A DNA stretch of 64,000 nt, taken from positions 558,001 to 622,000 of the forward strand of contig NZ_SHLX01000001.1 in the NCBI RefSeq assembly GCF_004764705.1. Reading direction: 5' to 3'. Below, in pieces: positions 55,452 to 64,000 of this stretch; positions within the stretch are counted from its first letter, which is position 1; every line of letters begins with the position of its first letter. The position numbers were made by a program, and so were the translations under genes. The DNA comes from Paenibacillus cymbidii. Lineage in GTDB: Bacteria > Bacillota > Bacilli > Paenibacillales > NBRC-103111. The notes under the pieces were generated by a model. The model worked only from the letters and a program-made list of their open reading frames with translations, was not told the DNA's origin and ran no database searches.

Positions 55452-56996
55452 ATGCCGCCCATTATGTGGGGCGTGATCTCACTCGTTGTCGGGCTTCTTC
55501 TAGGCGCTGGGATTGGATATTTTATCCGCAAATCTCTTGCTGAAGCGAAAATTTCGAGTGCTGAACACGCTGCCGCGCAAATTATCGAAGATGCAAAGAA
55601 AAGCGCAGAAGCACAGAAAAAGGAAACGGTGCTGGAAGCCAAGGACGAAATTCACCGGCTCCGCACCGAAGCTGAAAAAGACATTCGTGAACGTCGAAAC
55701 GAAACACAGCGACAAGAGAGACGATTGTTGCAAAAAGAGGAATCGCTGGATAAAAAATTGGAATCGCTGGAACGCAAAGAAGAGCAGATCACGGGGAAAG
55801 AAAAGCGCATTGACGAGACGCAAGCCCAGATCGATCAGCTTTACAAAAGCCAGGTTTCCGAGCTCGAACGCATTTCCAACTTGACGATGGACGACGCCAA
55901 AAACATCATTTTGACGAACGTCGAACAGGAAGTGCGGCACGAAACGGCCCAGCTCATCAAGGATATCGAGCATCAGGCCAAAGAAGAAGCGGATAAGAAG
56001 GCGCGGGAAATCATCACGCTGGCGATCCAGCGTTGTGCCGCCGACCACGTAGCAGAAACGACCGTATCGGTCGTATCGCTGCCGAACGAAGAAATGAAAG
56101 GCCGCATCATCGGCCGCGAAGGGCGCAACATTCGTGCGCTGGAGACGCTTACGGGCATCGATCTGATTATCGACGATACGCCGGAAGCGGTTATCCTGTC
56201 CGGGTTTGACCCCATTCGCCGCGAAATTGCCCGCACTTCGCTCGAGAAGCTTGTTGCGGATGGCCGGATCCATCCGGCCCGCATCGAAGAAATGGTGGAG
56301 AAGTCGCGTAAAGAAGTTGATGAGCGCATACGCGAGTATGGTGAACAGGCGACCTTTGAGGTTGGCGTTCACGGGCTCCATCCGGATTTGATCAAAATCA
56401 TGGGCAGACTGAAATTCCGTACAAGCTACGGTCAGAACGTCCTGAAGCATTCGATGGAAGTGGCGTATTTGACAGGACTGATGGCCGGTGAACTGGGAGA
56501 AGACGTCACGCTGGCGAAACGTGCCGGTCTGCTTCACGACATCGGCAAAGCGCTTGACCACGAAGTCGAAGGCTCCCATGTGGAGATCGGCGTCGAAATC
56601 GGCAAAAAATACAAGGAACATCCGGTCGTCATCAACAGTATCGCATCGCACCACGGCGACTGTGAAGCGACGTCGGTCATCGCGATGCTCGTCGGCGCGG
56701 CGGACGCGTTGTCCGCGGCAAGACCGGGAGCGCGTCGGGAGACGCTGGAGACGTACATCAAACGTCTCGAGAAGCTCGAGGAAATTTCCGAATCGTTCGA
56801 CGGTGTCGAGAAGTCGTACGCCATTCAGGCTGGACGCGAAATTCGCGTCATGGTGCAGCCGGAGAAGATCGACGATACGGAAGCGTTCCGACTGGCACGC
56901 GACATTACGAAGAAGATCGAAAACGAGCTCGACTATCCGGGTCACATCAAAGTGACGGTCATCCGCGAGACAAGAGCCGTCGAGTACGCCAAATAA
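55452..56996 (+). CDS. rny: Ribonuclease Y
   Basis: RNase Y (514 aa) is the membrane-bound endonuclease that starts bulk mRNA decay in Firmicutes. N-terminal membrane helix (about 5-25, [18 protein letters not shown]), long coiled coil (about 30-200), KH domain with [19 protein letters not shown], and HD domain with His362-Asp363 in [15 protein letters not shown] 55452 follows AGGAGGTGG. With PNPase and RNase J the window encodes much of the RNA-decay machinery. Confidence 0.97.
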   Translation: MPPIMWGVISLVVGLLLGAGIGYFIRKSLAEAKISSAEHAAAQIIEDAKKSAEAQKKETVLEAKDEIHRLRTEAEKDIRERRNETQRQERRLLQKEESLDKKLESLERKEEQITGKEKRIDETQAQIDQLYKSQVSELERISNLTMDDAKNIILTNVEQEVRHETAQLIKDIEHQAKEEADKKAREIITLAIQRCAADHVAETTVSVVSLPNEEMKGRIIGREGRNIRALETLTGIDLIIDDTPEAVILSGFDPIRREIARTSLEKLVADGRIHPARIEEMVEKSRKEVDERIREYGEQATFEVGVHGLHPDLIKIMGRLKFRTSYGQNVLKHSMEVAYLTGLMAGELGEDVTLAKRAGLLHDIGKALDHEVEGSHVEIGVEIGKKYKEHPVVINSIASHHGDCEATSVIAMLVGAADALSAARPGARRETLETYIKRLEKLEEISESFDGVEKSYAIQAGREIRVMVQPEKIDDTEAFRLARDITKKIENELDYPGHIKVTVIRETRAVEYAK

Positions 56997-57011
56997 GCTG
57001 GAACCGCGCGA

Positions 57012-57042
57012 GAAGTGGCCGCCGATACGGGGCCACTTTTCC
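57012..57042 (+). terminator. Rho-independent terminator of rny
   Basis: 8-bp stem AAGTGGCC/GGCCACTT, followed by TTCCATATCTT. Confidence 0.72.
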
Positions 57043-57087
57043 ATATCTTGCGAGTTTGTTCCGAAATGAAGAGGGAGGCAACACGAT

Positions 57088-57882
57088 TTGAAAGTGTTAT
57101 TCATCGGCGACATTGTCGGGTCCGTCGGGCGCAAGGCGCTCAAAGAAAAGCTGCCGGAGCTCGTGCGCAAGCATCATCCGGCGATCGTCATCGCCAACGG
57201 CGAAAATGCCGCCTCCGGGCGCGGCATCACGAAACAAATCGTCAAGGAAATGCACGATATGGGCATTCACGGCATCACGCTCGGCAACCATGCCTGGGAC
57301 CAGAAGGAGACGGCTTCCTTCATTGACGACGAGCAGCGCCTGATTCGGCCGGCCAATTTTCCCCCGGACACGCCCGGGCGCGGCATGATGACGATCCGGG
57401 CGAACGGGAAGGAACTTACGATTATTAATCTGCAAGGCCGCACTTTCCTGCCGCCGCTCGATTGTCCGTTCCGCAAGGCCGACGAATTGCTGGACTCGCT
57501 TGGCAGCAAGCCGCGCTGCGTACTGGTCGACTTCCACGCGGAAGCGACGTCGGAGAAAATCGCCATGGGCTGGCACCTCGACGGACGCGTATCGGCCGTT
57601 GTCGGCACACATACGCATGTGCAAAGCCATGACGAGCGGGTGCTTCCGGGCGGAACGGCATACGTGACGGACGTTGGCATGGTGGGGCCTCGCGACGGTG
57701 TGCTCGGTATGGAACGCGAAGCGGTGCTGTACAAATTCAAGACGCAACTGCCGGTACGTTTCGTGGTTGACGAAGGCAAATGGCACTTTCACGCCGTTAT
57801 CATCGACATGGACGAACAAACCGGGCGCTCGGGCGGCATCGAGCTGATTCGTTTGGAGGAAGATCGGTTTTATATGAATTAG
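57088..57882 (+). CDS. ymdB: YmdB family metallophosphoesterase
   Basis: YmdB (264 aa) is a dinuclear-metal phosphodiesterase reported in B. subtilis to hydrolyse cyclic nucleotides and affect biofilm formation. Ligand motifs in order: GDIVGSVGR (Asp8), NGENAASG, GNHAWDQKE, DFHAEATSEK and GTHTHVQSHDE. TTG 57088 follows GAGGGAGG. The pair rny-ymdB is conserved; here a terminator lies between them, so ymdB may have separate input. Confidence 0.94.
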   Translation: MKVLFIGDIVGSVGRKALKEKLPELVRKHHPAIVIANGENAASGRGITKQIVKEMHDMGIHGITLGNHAWDQKETASFIDDEQRLIRPANFPPDTPGRGMMTIRANGKELTIINLQGRTFLPPLDCPFRKADELLDSLGSKPRCVLVDFHAEATSEKIAMGWHLDGRVSAVVGTHTHVQSHDERVLPGGTAYVTDVGMVGPRDGVLGMEREAVLYKFKTQLPVRFVVDEGKWHFHAVIIDMDEQTGRSGGIELIRLEEDRFYMN

Positions 57883-57921
57883 GCGAATATTCGAAATATT
57901 GCGAAAGGAGGGGGAGGAAAA

Positions 57922-57952
57922 GCAGGAATTATTGCGAAAAACCTAGAATATG
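57922..57952 (+). promoter_or_regulatory. Sigma-H-type promoter of spoVS
   Basis: AGGAATT at 57924-57930, 12 bases, then CTAGAATAT with GAAT at 57946-57949. This fits RnAGGAwWW-N11-12-RnnGAATww except for C in place of the first R. B. subtilis spoVS is sigma-H dependent. Confidence 0.72.
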
Positions 57953-57996
57953 ATGGGTACTGGATTCAATCCATCTTTCCCGAGGAGGAACTATCC

Positions 57997-58257
57997 ATGG
58001 ATGTATTAAAAGTTTCAGCAAAATCCAACCCCAACTCCGTTGCCGGCGCCTTGGCGGGCGTGCTGCGGGAGCGCGGCGCCGCGGAATTGCAGGCGATCGG
58101 CGCCGGCGCTTTAAACCAGGCTGTCAAAGCGGTTGCGATTGCACGTGGATTTGTTGCTCCCAGCGGTGTGGATCTGATATGTATCCCGGCCTTCACCGAT
58201 ATTGTCATCGACGGGGAAGACAGAACGGCGATCAAGCTTATCGTAGAACCGAGGTAA
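57997..58257 (+). CDS. spoVS: Stage V sporulation protein S
   Basis: SpoVS (86 aa) is a small Alba-like protein needed for normal septation and spore coat assembly. The sequence is the highly conserved family pattern: LKVSAKSNPNSVAGALAGVLRERGAAELQAIGAGALNQAVKAVAIARGFVAPSGVDLICIPAFTDIVIDGEDRTAIKLIVEPR. ATG 57997 follows GAGGAGG. A sigma-H-like promoter precedes it and a perfect terminator follows. Confidence 0.98.
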   Translation: MDVLKVSAKSNPNSVAGALAGVLRERGAAELQAIGAGALNQAVKAVAIARGFVAPSGVDLICIPAFTDIVIDGEDRTAIKLIVEPR

Positions 58258-58298
58258 TCGCTTCAGGCGGCCTTGGGCCAATATAACGAAGAACATAC

Positions 58299-58328
58299 AC
58301 CTGTTTACCCTGTAGGCAGGTTTTTTTT
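58299..58328 (+). terminator. Rho-independent terminator of spoVS
   Basis: 10-bp stem ACCTGTTTAC/GTAGGCAGGT (two wobbles), loop CCT, eight T residues. Confidence 0.9.
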
Positions 58329-58363
58329 GCGCCAAAAAATCGATTCGCCGGAGGGATGAAGCC

Positions 58364-59302
58364 ATGCGCGTCATCGATGCCCACTGCGATTTGCTTAGCA
58401 AATTGACCGAAGACTTGTCACTCGACATCGCCGCCGCAGACACCGCTTCCGATGTGAATGTACCGCGTTTGCGAGAAGGCGGAATAGCGTTGCAGTGGTT
58501 CGCCGTGTATTTGTCGCAGCGGCTTGGGGAACCCCGGTTCGCGCAGGTGCTGAAGATGATCGATCATTTCTACAGCCGCGTCGTGTCGCAGCCCGACGTC
58601 AAACCGGTGAGAACGCGAGGGGAACTCGAAGCGGCGCTTGTTGGCGGCAAAATCGGCGCGATGCTGTCGCTTGAAGGGGCGGATGGGTTGGAAGGCGATT
58701 TGGCGAACTTGCGGATCGCCTGGCAGCTTGGCGTGCGCGCGATGGGGGTGACATGGAATCATGCCAACTGGGCGGCGGATGGGGTCGTGGAGCCGCGTGG
58801 CGGCGGTTTTACGGCCAAAGGCAAACTGTTGCTGCAAGAATGCATGCGGCTCGGCATTATTCTGGACGTATCGCATTTGGCGGAAGCGGGGTTCTGGGAG
58901 CTGCACGAGACGCTTCGCGGCAAACCGTTCATCGCTTCTCATTCGAACGCCGCTGCCGTGTGTGCGCACCGCCGCAATTTGAGCGACGGGCAAATCGAAG
59001 CGATCATTCGCGTGGACGGGCGGATCGGCATTACGTTCGTTCCTTATTTTGTTGCGTCTGAACGACCGACGATCGCCGGGGTATTGCGCCACATCGAACA
59101 TATTTGCGCACTCGGCGGCGCGGCGCAGCTCGGCTTCGGTTCGGATTTTGACGGCATCGACGAATGGGTGCCCGAACTGGCTACTCCCGCCGACTATGGC
59201 AAGCTGCACAATGAGCTGCTGAAATATTACCGCGCTTCGGAAGTGGATGGGTTTCTGTTCCGGAATTGGCACTCTTTTTTGCAAAATCAGCTGCCGCAGT
59301 GA
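58364..59302 (+). CDS. Membrane dipeptidase family (M19) protein
   Basis: A 312-aa renal-dipeptidase-fold zinc enzyme that cleaves dipeptides, possibly including those with a D-residue. Metal-site motifs are present: DAHCDLL (His7, Asp9), the bridging Glu in LSLEGADGL, VSHLAEAGFW, SHSNAAAVCAHRRNLSD, and GSDFDGID. There is no signal peptide despite the family name, so it is probably cytoplasmic. ATG 58364 follows GGAGGGATGA. Its location after spoVS is shared by many Paenibacillaceae as far as I recall, but its physiological role is unknown. Confidence 0.92.
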   Translation: MRVIDAHCDLLSKLTEDLSLDIAAADTASDVNVPRLREGGIALQWFAVYLSQRLGEPRFAQVLKMIDHFYSRVVSQPDVKPVRTRGELEAALVGGKIGAMLSLEGADGLEGDLANLRIAWQLGVRAMGVTWNHANWAADGVVEPRGGGFTAKGKLLLQECMRLGIILDVSHLAEAGFWELHETLRGKPFIASHSNAAAVCAHRRNLSDGQIEAIIRVDGRIGITFVPYFVASERPTIAGVLRHIEHICALGGAAQLGFGSDFDGIDEWVPELATPADYGKLHNELLKYYRASEVDGFLFRNWHSFLQNQLPQ

Positions 59303-59611
59303 ATAGCTCACATCTATTTTGTAGATACTAAGTCGTTAGAACAATCTTCTTCCGGTATTGGTTTCATCGAAAATAACTATACGATATTCCGGCGAATTCG
59401 CTTGCTTTTTGTCACTCCCCGTCTTAAAATTTGGTTGACAAACAAACTTGCCAATTGTCGGAGAAAACCAGTAGCGACGGGCAAGATTGCGTTTTCAACA
59501 AGCCGCCTCGCCGGCGATTTTTTTTGGACGTCGCCGGGTACCGATGCGCAAGTTCAGAAAGTTGGCTTTCCAAAAAACTTTTTGAACGACCACCTAAAGG
59601 AGTTGGACGAA
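59303..59611 (+). other. 309-bp leader region before korA
   Basis: The region has no credible gene. It holds a candidate promoter TTGCTT-17-TAAAAT (59402-59430), an isolated TTGACA at 59435, and the palindrome TCGCCGGCGA followed by eight T residues (about 59508-59525), which could act as an attenuator. The long in-frame opening from 59402 lacks a ribosome binding site and is not used. Confidence 0.45.
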
Positions 59612-61354
59612 GTGATTAGTCAATTGTCATGGAAGATCGGCGGGCAACAAGGCGAAGGCGTCGAAAGTACCGACCGTATTTTCTCGACTGCGCTTAACCG
59701 ATTGGGGTATTATTTGTACGGCTACCGCCACTTCTCCTCGCGGATCAAGGGCGGTCATACGAATAACAAAATCCGGATCAGCACGAAGCCGATTCGCGCG
59801 ATTTCGGACGATCTCGATATTTTGGTCGCTTTCGACCAGGAAAGCATCGATCTGAATGCGCACGAACTGCGCGCCAACGGCGTGATCGTCGCTGACGCCA
59901 AATTCAATCCGGTTGTGCCCGAAGGTGTCCAAGCTCGTTTGTTCGCGGTGCCGATTACGGCGATCGCCGAAGAGCTGGGAACTTCCCTGATGAAGAACAT
60001 GGTCGCTTCCGGCGCATCCTGGGCGTTGCTCGGGTTGCCGCTTGAAGTATTCAATAAAGCGGTGGAAGAAGAGTTCGGACGCAAAGGTCCGGCGGTTGTC
60101 GAGAAGAACGTCGAAGCCGTGGCGCGCGGCGCCAAGTTCGTTTTGGACGAGGCGGGCGGTCCGATAGTCGAGTTGAACCTCGAGCCGGCCGACGGCAAGC
60201 AGAAGCTGTTCATGATCGGCAACGATGCGATCGGCCTCGGCGCCGTAGCGGCAGGCTGTCGTTTCATGCCGGCTTATCCGATTACGCCAGCGTCGGAAAT
60301 CATGGAATATTTGATCAAAGCATTGCCGAAATTCGGCGGCACGGTCATCCAGACGGAAGACGAAATCGCCGCCATTACGATGGCCATCGGCGCCAACTAC
60401 GGCGGCGTGCGTACGTTGACCGCATCGGCAGGCCCCGGCTTGTCGCTGATGATGGAAGCGATCGGCCTGGCGGGCATGACGGAAACGCCGGTCGTTATCG
60501 TCGATACGCAGCGCGGCGGGCCTTCGACGGGGTTGCCGACGAAGCAGGAGCAGAGCGATATTTTCGCCATGATTTACGGTACGCACGGGGAAATTCCAAA
60601 GGTTGTGCTGTGTCCGAGCACCGTGGAAGAGTGTTTCTACGATACGATCGAAGCATTCAACCTGGCCGAGAAATACCAGGTGCCGGTCATTCTCGTCACC
60701 GACCTGCAGCTTAGCCTCGGCAAACAATCGGCTGAAATGCTCGACTACAACCGGATCGTCATCGACCGCGGCAATCTTGTGACCGAACCGCCGGCGCTCG
60801 AAGAGAACCAGTTGTTCAAGCGGTATGCCTTCGCCGAAGACGGCGTTTCGCCGCGCGTGCTGCCGGGCGTCAAGGGCGGTCTGCACCATGTAACCGGCGT
60901 CGAGCACGATGAAACCGGCCGTCCGTCGGAAAGCACGGTCAACCGCAAAAAAATGATGGATAAGCGGATGGAGAAACTGAAGCATATTCAGGTGACCAAT
61001 CCGATTCTGGTTGACGCTGACGACAAGGCGGATATGCTCATCATCGGCATGGGCTCCACCGGCGGCACAATCGACGAAGCCCGCGCCCGTCTGACCGCGG
61101 AAGGCATCGCATCGAGCCATATTCATGTCCGGCTGATGAATCCGTTCCCGACGGAACAGCTTCGCCCGTACATCGAGAAGGCGAAAAAAGTGGTCGTCGT
61201 CGAGAACAACGCAACCGGCCAACTGGCCAATTTGATCAAGTTGAACGTGGGACACGCGGACAAAATCAGCAGCGTGCTCAAATACAACGGCAATCCGTTC
61301 TTGCCGGCCGAAGTGTATAAAGAATGTAAGGGGCTGATCGCATGGCAACGTTAA
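59612..61354 (+). CDS. 2-oxoacid:ferredoxin oxidoreductase, alpha subunit (gamma-alpha fusion)
   Basis: A KorA-type subunit (580 aa). The N-terminal part (about 1-190) is the gamma domain (WKIGGQQGEGVESTDRIFSTALNRLGYYLYGYRHFSSRIKGGHTN), fused to the pyrimidine-binding alpha domain (AYPITPASEIMEYLIKALPKFGG...) and the transketolase-like C-terminal domain. With KorB it converts 2-oxoglutarate or a similar 2-oxoacid plus CoA to acyl-CoA and reduces ferredoxin. GTG 59612 follows AAAGGAG by 9 bases. The 3' end overlaps korB by 13 bases. Substrate preference (2-oxoglutarate versus others) cannot be fixed from sequence. Confidence 0.92.
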   Translation: MISQLSWKIGGQQGEGVESTDRIFSTALNRLGYYLYGYRHFSSRIKGGHTNNKIRISTKPIRAISDDLDILVAFDQESIDLNAHELRANGVIVADAKFNPVVPEGVQARLFAVPITAIAEELGTSLMKNMVASGASWALLGLPLEVFNKAVEEEFGRKGPAVVEKNVEAVARGAKFVLDEAGGPIVELNLEPADGKQKLFMIGNDAIGLGAVAAGCRFMPAYPITPASEIMEYLIKALPKFGGTVIQTEDEIAAITMAIGANYGGVRTLTASAGPGLSLMMEAIGLAGMTETPVVIVDTQRGGPSTGLPTKQEQSDIFAMIYGTHGEIPKVVLCPSTVEECFYDTIEAFNLAEKYQVPVILVTDLQLSLGKQSAEMLDYNRIVIDRGNLVTEPPALEENQLFKRYAFAEDGVSPRVLPGVKGGLHHVTGVEHDETGRPSESTVNRKKMMDKRMEKLKHIQVTNPILVDADDKADMLIIGMGSTGGTIDEARARLTAEGIASSHIHVRLMNPFPTEQLRPYIEKAKKVVVVENNATGQLANLIKLNVGHADKISSVLKYNGNPFLPAEVYKECKGLIAWQR

Positions 61355-62208
61355 AAGATTTCCGCAATAACGTCAAACCGAACTGGTGCCCGGGATGCGG
61401 CGACTTTTCCGTACAAGCGGCGATTCAGCGCGCTGCCGCGAATGTAGGGCTGGAACCGGAACAACTCGCTATCGTATCGGGGATCGGCTGTTCCGGCCGC
61501 ATTTCCGGCTACGTCAACGCATATGGCTTCCACGGCGTCCATGGCCGTTCGCTGCCGATCGCGCAAGGCTTGAAGATGGCCAACCGCGAGTTGACCGTAC
61601 TTGCTTCCGGCGGCGACGGCGACGGTTTCGCGATCGGCATGGGGCATACAGTGCATGCGATTCGCCGCAACATCGACATCACGTACATCGTTATGGACAA
61701 CCAGATTTACGGCTTGACGAAAGGCCAGCCTTCACCGCGCAGCGCCGAAGGGTTCAAAACGAAAAACGTGCCGATGGGCACCATCGAACAAGCCTTGTCG
61801 CCGCTCGAAGTAGCGATGGCGGCTGGCGCTACGTTCGTGGCGCAATCGTTCTCGAGTAACCTGAAACAATTGACGTCGCTGATCGAAGCGGGCATGAAGC
61901 ACAAAGGCTTCTCGCTGATCAACGTATTCAGCCCTTGCGTCACGTTCAACAAAGTCAATACTTACGATTGGTTCAAGGAGCATATCGTCGATCTGGAAGG
62001 AACGCCGGACTACGATCCGTCGAACCGCGTCATGGCCATGACCAAAATTATGGAAACCGGCGGCTTGTTGACCGGTCTCATTTACCAGAACGAACAGAAG
62101 AAAAGCTATGAAGACATGGTCGGCGGCTTCAAGCCCGAAGCGCTTGCCAATCAGAACATCAAGTTGACCGAAGCGGAATTCGACAAGCTGGTAGCCGAAT
62201 TCAAATAA
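61342..62208 (+). CDS. 2-oxoacid:ferredoxin oxidoreductase, beta subunit
   Basis: The TPP-binding partner (288 aa). An N-terminal iron-sulfur Cys motif (WCPGCGDFSV) plus IGCSGRIS, and the TPP motif SGGDGDGFAIGMGHTVHAIRRNIDITYIVMDNQIYGLTKGQ are present. There is no separate ferredoxin domain (delta subunit), as in the two-subunit enzymes of aerobes. It starts within the end of the alpha gene, so the two are translationally coupled, and ends with a strong terminator. Confidence 0.94.
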   Translation: MATLKDFRNNVKPNWCPGCGDFSVQAAIQRAAANVGLEPEQLAIVSGIGCSGRISGYVNAYGFHGVHGRSLPIAQGLKMANRELTVLASGGDGDGFAIGMGHTVHAIRRNIDITYIVMDNQIYGLTKGQPSPRSAEGFKTKNVPMGTIEQALSPLEVAMAAGATFVAQSFSSNLKQLTSLIEAGMKHKGFSLINVFSPCVTFNKVNTYDWFKEHIVDLEGTPDYDPSNRVMAMTKIMETGGLLTGLIYQNEQKKSYEDMVGGFKPEALANQNIKLTEAEFDKLVAEFK

Positions 62209-62225
62209 ACGATCGTACCGAAATC

Positions 62226-62256
62226 AGGCATACGGGGCAGCCCGTATGCCTTTTTT
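62226..62256 (+). terminator. Rho-independent terminator of the oxidoreductase genes
   Basis: Perfect 10-bp stem GGCATACGGG/CCCGTATGCC, loop GCAG, TTTTTT. Confidence 0.94.
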
Positions 62257-62319
62257 GCAAAGCCGGAGGAAGCGACGTCATACGGTATGGGAATGCTGGA
62301 AGAAGCAGGGGGAGAAACG

Positions 62320-62889
62320 ATGAAGGTAGTGCCGATCGGCGTGTCGGGCAGACATATTCATCTGCAGACCGATCATATCGCCGCGCTGTTCGGAGAAGGA
62401 TACGAACTGCGGAAGCTTAAGCAGTTGTCGCAGCCGTATCAATATGCAGCCGAGGAAGCTGTCCGTGTGGAAGGGCCGCGCGGCGTATTCCCCGCTGTGC
62501 GGATCGTGGGGCCGGCCCGGCCGAAAACGCAGCTGGAGCTGTCCCGTACCGACGCGCTGGCGCTTGGCGTACAGGCGCCGATTCGCGAGTCCGGCAGGCT
62601 GGACGGCACACCCGGCATTCGGCTGGTTGGTCCGAGTGGCGTCATCGAGCTGGAACGGGGCGTGATCGTGGCGGCGCGTCACATTCATTTTCATCCGAAC
62701 GAGGCGGCAGCCTGGGGCATCGCCGACAAGCAGCGCCTCCAGGTGAAGCTGAACGGAGAGCGTCCACTTGTCTTTCTCGACGTGATTGCCCGCGTGTCAG
62801 ACCGGTTCGCGCTCGACATGCATATCGATACGGACGAAGCGAATGCCGCCGGCGTCAGTAGCGGCGATTTGGCCGAAATCATCGGCTGA
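62320..62889 (+). CDS. pduL: PduL-type phosphate acyltransferase
   Basis: A 189-aa phosphotransacylase of the PduL family, which interconverts acyl-CoA (acetyl- or propanoyl-) and acyl phosphate. Zinc-site histidines are in VSGRHIHL (His12, His14) and ARHIHFHP; the two-barrel pattern ends with HIDTDEANAAGVSSGDLAEI. No encapsulation peptide or shell genes are seen, so it is a stand-alone cytoplasmic form. ATG 62320 follows GGGGGAG by 6 bases; the longer frame begins 11 codons upstream. Following the 2-oxoacid oxidoreductase it could turn its acyl-CoA product into acyl phosphate, although the terminator between them argues for separate transcripts. Confidence 0.92.
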   Translation: MKVVPIGVSGRHIHLQTDHIAALFGEGYELRKLKQLSQPYQYAAEEAVRVEGPRGVFPAVRIVGPARPKTQLELSRTDALALGVQAPIRESGRLDGTPGIRLVGPSGVIELERGVIVAARHIHFHPNEAAAWGIADKQRLQVKLNGERPLVFLDVIARVSDRFALDMHIDTDEANAAGVSSGDLAEIIG

Positions 62890-62971
62890 TGCATCCGGAA
62901 GTCCGATGCGGCGTGCGGTGATGGAGCGGTGCGAATCGCCCGGGTCCGGACATGGCAGCATTATGGGATGG

Positions 62972-62997
62972 ATTCCGGTCAGCCGGAATGCTATAAT
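62972..62997 (+). promoter_or_regulatory. miaB promoter region with inverted repeat next to the -10 box
   Basis: ATTCCGG-TCAG-CCGGAAT (62972-62989) ends two bases before TATAAT at 62992-62997. No good -35 is seen; the inverted repeat covers the spacer and could be an operator. Confidence 0.5.
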
Positions 62998-63072
62998 AAA
63001 AAATTGAGCGATGCAATTTTGAGTTGTTAAGGCTGCCTGCCGCGATGCGGCCAGGCCAAAGGAAGTGAGCAA

Positions 63073-64000
63073 GTGACGCAGAAAGACTACTCGGCTTATT
63101 TCGATTTTTCGACTGCCAAGGTGGTGCGCGAGCAAGACGGCAAAACGACGTATCGAATCAAAGGAAGAGAGATCACGATCAATGCCGCGCCCTCCTACAA
63201 GGACGAAAAACGAAGAGGCAAAGAAGATATACAGGTTCATTACGATTTTGGCATTCCCGAAGATATGCAGGCGTTTGGCGAAGGCAAACGTTATTTGGTC
63301 GTGACGTACGGCTGCCAAATGAACGAACACGATACGGAAACGATCAAAGGGCTGCTGGAGCAAATGGGCTACCGGGCGACCGAGGACCGCGAGGAAGCCG
63401 ATATCATCCTGCTGAACACGTGCGCCGTGCGTGAAAATGCGGAGGACAAGGTGTTCGGCGAGCTCGGCCACCTGAAAGGCTTGAAGGCGGAGAAGCCGGG
63501 CCTCATGCTTGGCGTTTGCGGCTGCATGTCGCAGGAAGAGTCGGTCGTCGGGCGCATCATGCAGAAGCACCCGTTCGTCGATCTGATCTTCGGCACGCAC
63601 AACATTCACCGGCTGCCGCACTTGCTGCGGGAAGCGGTGTTCGGCAAGGAAATGGTCGTCGAGGTGTGGTCGAAAGAAGGCGACATCATCGAAAACTTGC
63701 CGAAGAAGCGGGAAGGCATCAAAGCCTGGGTCAACATCATGTACGGCTGCGACAAGTTCTGCACGTATTGCATTGTGCCGTATACGCGTGGCAAAGAGCG
63801 GAGCCGCCGTCCGGAGGACGTGCTGGCGGAAGTGCGCGACCTAGCCCGCCAAGGCTACAAGGAAATTATGCTGCTCGGCCAGAACGTCAATGCGTACGGC
63901 AAAGATTTCACCGACCGCACGTATACGTTCGGCGATTTGATGGACGACGTGCGCAAGATCGACATTCCGCGCGTCCGGTTTACGACGTCGCATCCGCGCG
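63073..64000 (+). CDS. miaB: tRNA-2-methylthio-N6-dimethylallyladenosine synthase MiaB (3'-truncated)
   Basis: The first 309 codons of MiaB, open to the window end. The enzyme methylthiolates i6A37 in tRNAs that read U-starting codons. After an N-terminal extension ([10 protein letters not shown]) comes the UPF0004 domain with Cys in [36 protein letters not shown] and CGCMSQEE, then the radical SAM CxxxCxxC in [22 protein letters not shown] and [25 protein letters not shown] marks MiaB rather than RimO. GTG 63073 follows GGAAGTGAG. The TRAM domain and C-terminus lie beyond the window. Confidence 0.95.
   Translation, partial: MTQKDYSAYFDFSTAKVVREQDGKTTYRIKGREITINAAPSYKDEKRRGKEDIQVHYDFGIPEDMQAFGEGKRYLVVTYGCQMNEHDTETIKGLLEQMGYRATEDREEADIILLNTCAVRENAEDKVFGELGHLKGLKAEKPGLMLGVCGCMSQEESVVGRIMQKHPFVDLIFGTHNIHRLPHLLREAVFGKEMVVEVWSKEGDIIENLPKKREGIKAWVNIMYGCDKFCTYCIVPYTRGKERSRRPEDVLAEVRDLARQGYKEIMLLGQNVNAYGKDFTDRTYTFGDLMDDVRKIDIPRVRFTTSHPR

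Noticed and set aside
55500..57170. 556-codon antisense ORF opposite rny
   Set aside because: Mirror of the RNase Y coiled coil (Phe/Asp/Arg-rich), with no ribosome binding site or recognisable domain.
59627..61348. 573-codon antisense ORF opposite the oxidoreductase alpha gene
   Set aside because: Shadow of a clear KorA-type gene.

Overview
The window is 64 kb of a GC-rich, endospore-forming Firmicute, most likely Paenibacillaceae (Paenibacillus/Cohnella type). This rests on the gene order polC-rimP-nusA-infB...rpsO-pnp-mlpA-dut-dpaAB-asd-dapG-dapA-rnjB-tepA-ylzJ-spoIIIE-ymfF/H/I/J/K/M-rimO-pgsA-cinA-recA-recX-rny-ymdB-spoVS-miaB, which matches the B. subtilis polC-to-miaB segment, together with a high GC content, frequent TTG/GTG starts behind AGGAGG-type ribosome binding sites, and several sporulation genes. 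Nearly all genes lie on the + strand. The only convincing - strand genes are two short ones near the left end.

Layout: 1-308 is the 3' end of polC. 309-2400 is an accessory patch (lipoprotein, YbjQ protein plus zinc-ribbon ORF, CotD-like coat protein) where polC and rimP are usually close neighbours. 2419-11273 is the translation operon rimP-nusA-rnpM-ylxQ-infB-rbfA-nrnA-truB-ribF; its IF2 carries a very long Gly/Arg/Gln repeat. 11307-15998 holds rpsO and pnp with structured leaders, then mlpA and dut. 16128-21007 is the dipicolinate/lysine block, with a near-perfect sigma-K promoter before dpaAB and a possible miniature transposable element at the dapA stop codon. 21308-24750 holds RNase J, TepA and YlzJ.

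24800-37313 is an inserted carbohydrate-use island: GH78 alpha-L-rhamnosidase, YesN/YesM-type two-component system, heparinase-fold lyase-like protein, two sugar ABC permeases and a lipoprotein binding protein. It separates ylzJ from spoIIIE, which are adjacent in B. subtilis. The enzymes lack signal peptides, so the inferred scheme is import of an oligosaccharide followed by cytoplasmic breakdown, under the local sensor/regulator and probably CcpA.

37374-51981 is the conserved spoIIIE-sleB-ymf-rimO-pgsA-cinA stretch. 52000-53332 is a 1.3 kb gene-poor region with a T-poor hexanucleotide tract, a hairpin array, a possible small RNA and the LexA-controlled recA promoter. 53333-64000 holds recA, recX, rny, ymdB, spoVS (sigma-H-like promoter), a dipeptidase, a 2-oxoacid:ferredoxin oxidoreductase pair, a PduL-type phosphotransacylase and the 5' part of miaB.

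The most unusual structure is a roughly 190-bp interspersed element found three times (379-569, 23234-23425, 52837-53029). Each copy has four approximately 26-bp palindromes in the order A-B-B-A with nearly constant centre spacing of about 52/62/52 bp. It is not a CRISPR and I do not recognise it as a named family.
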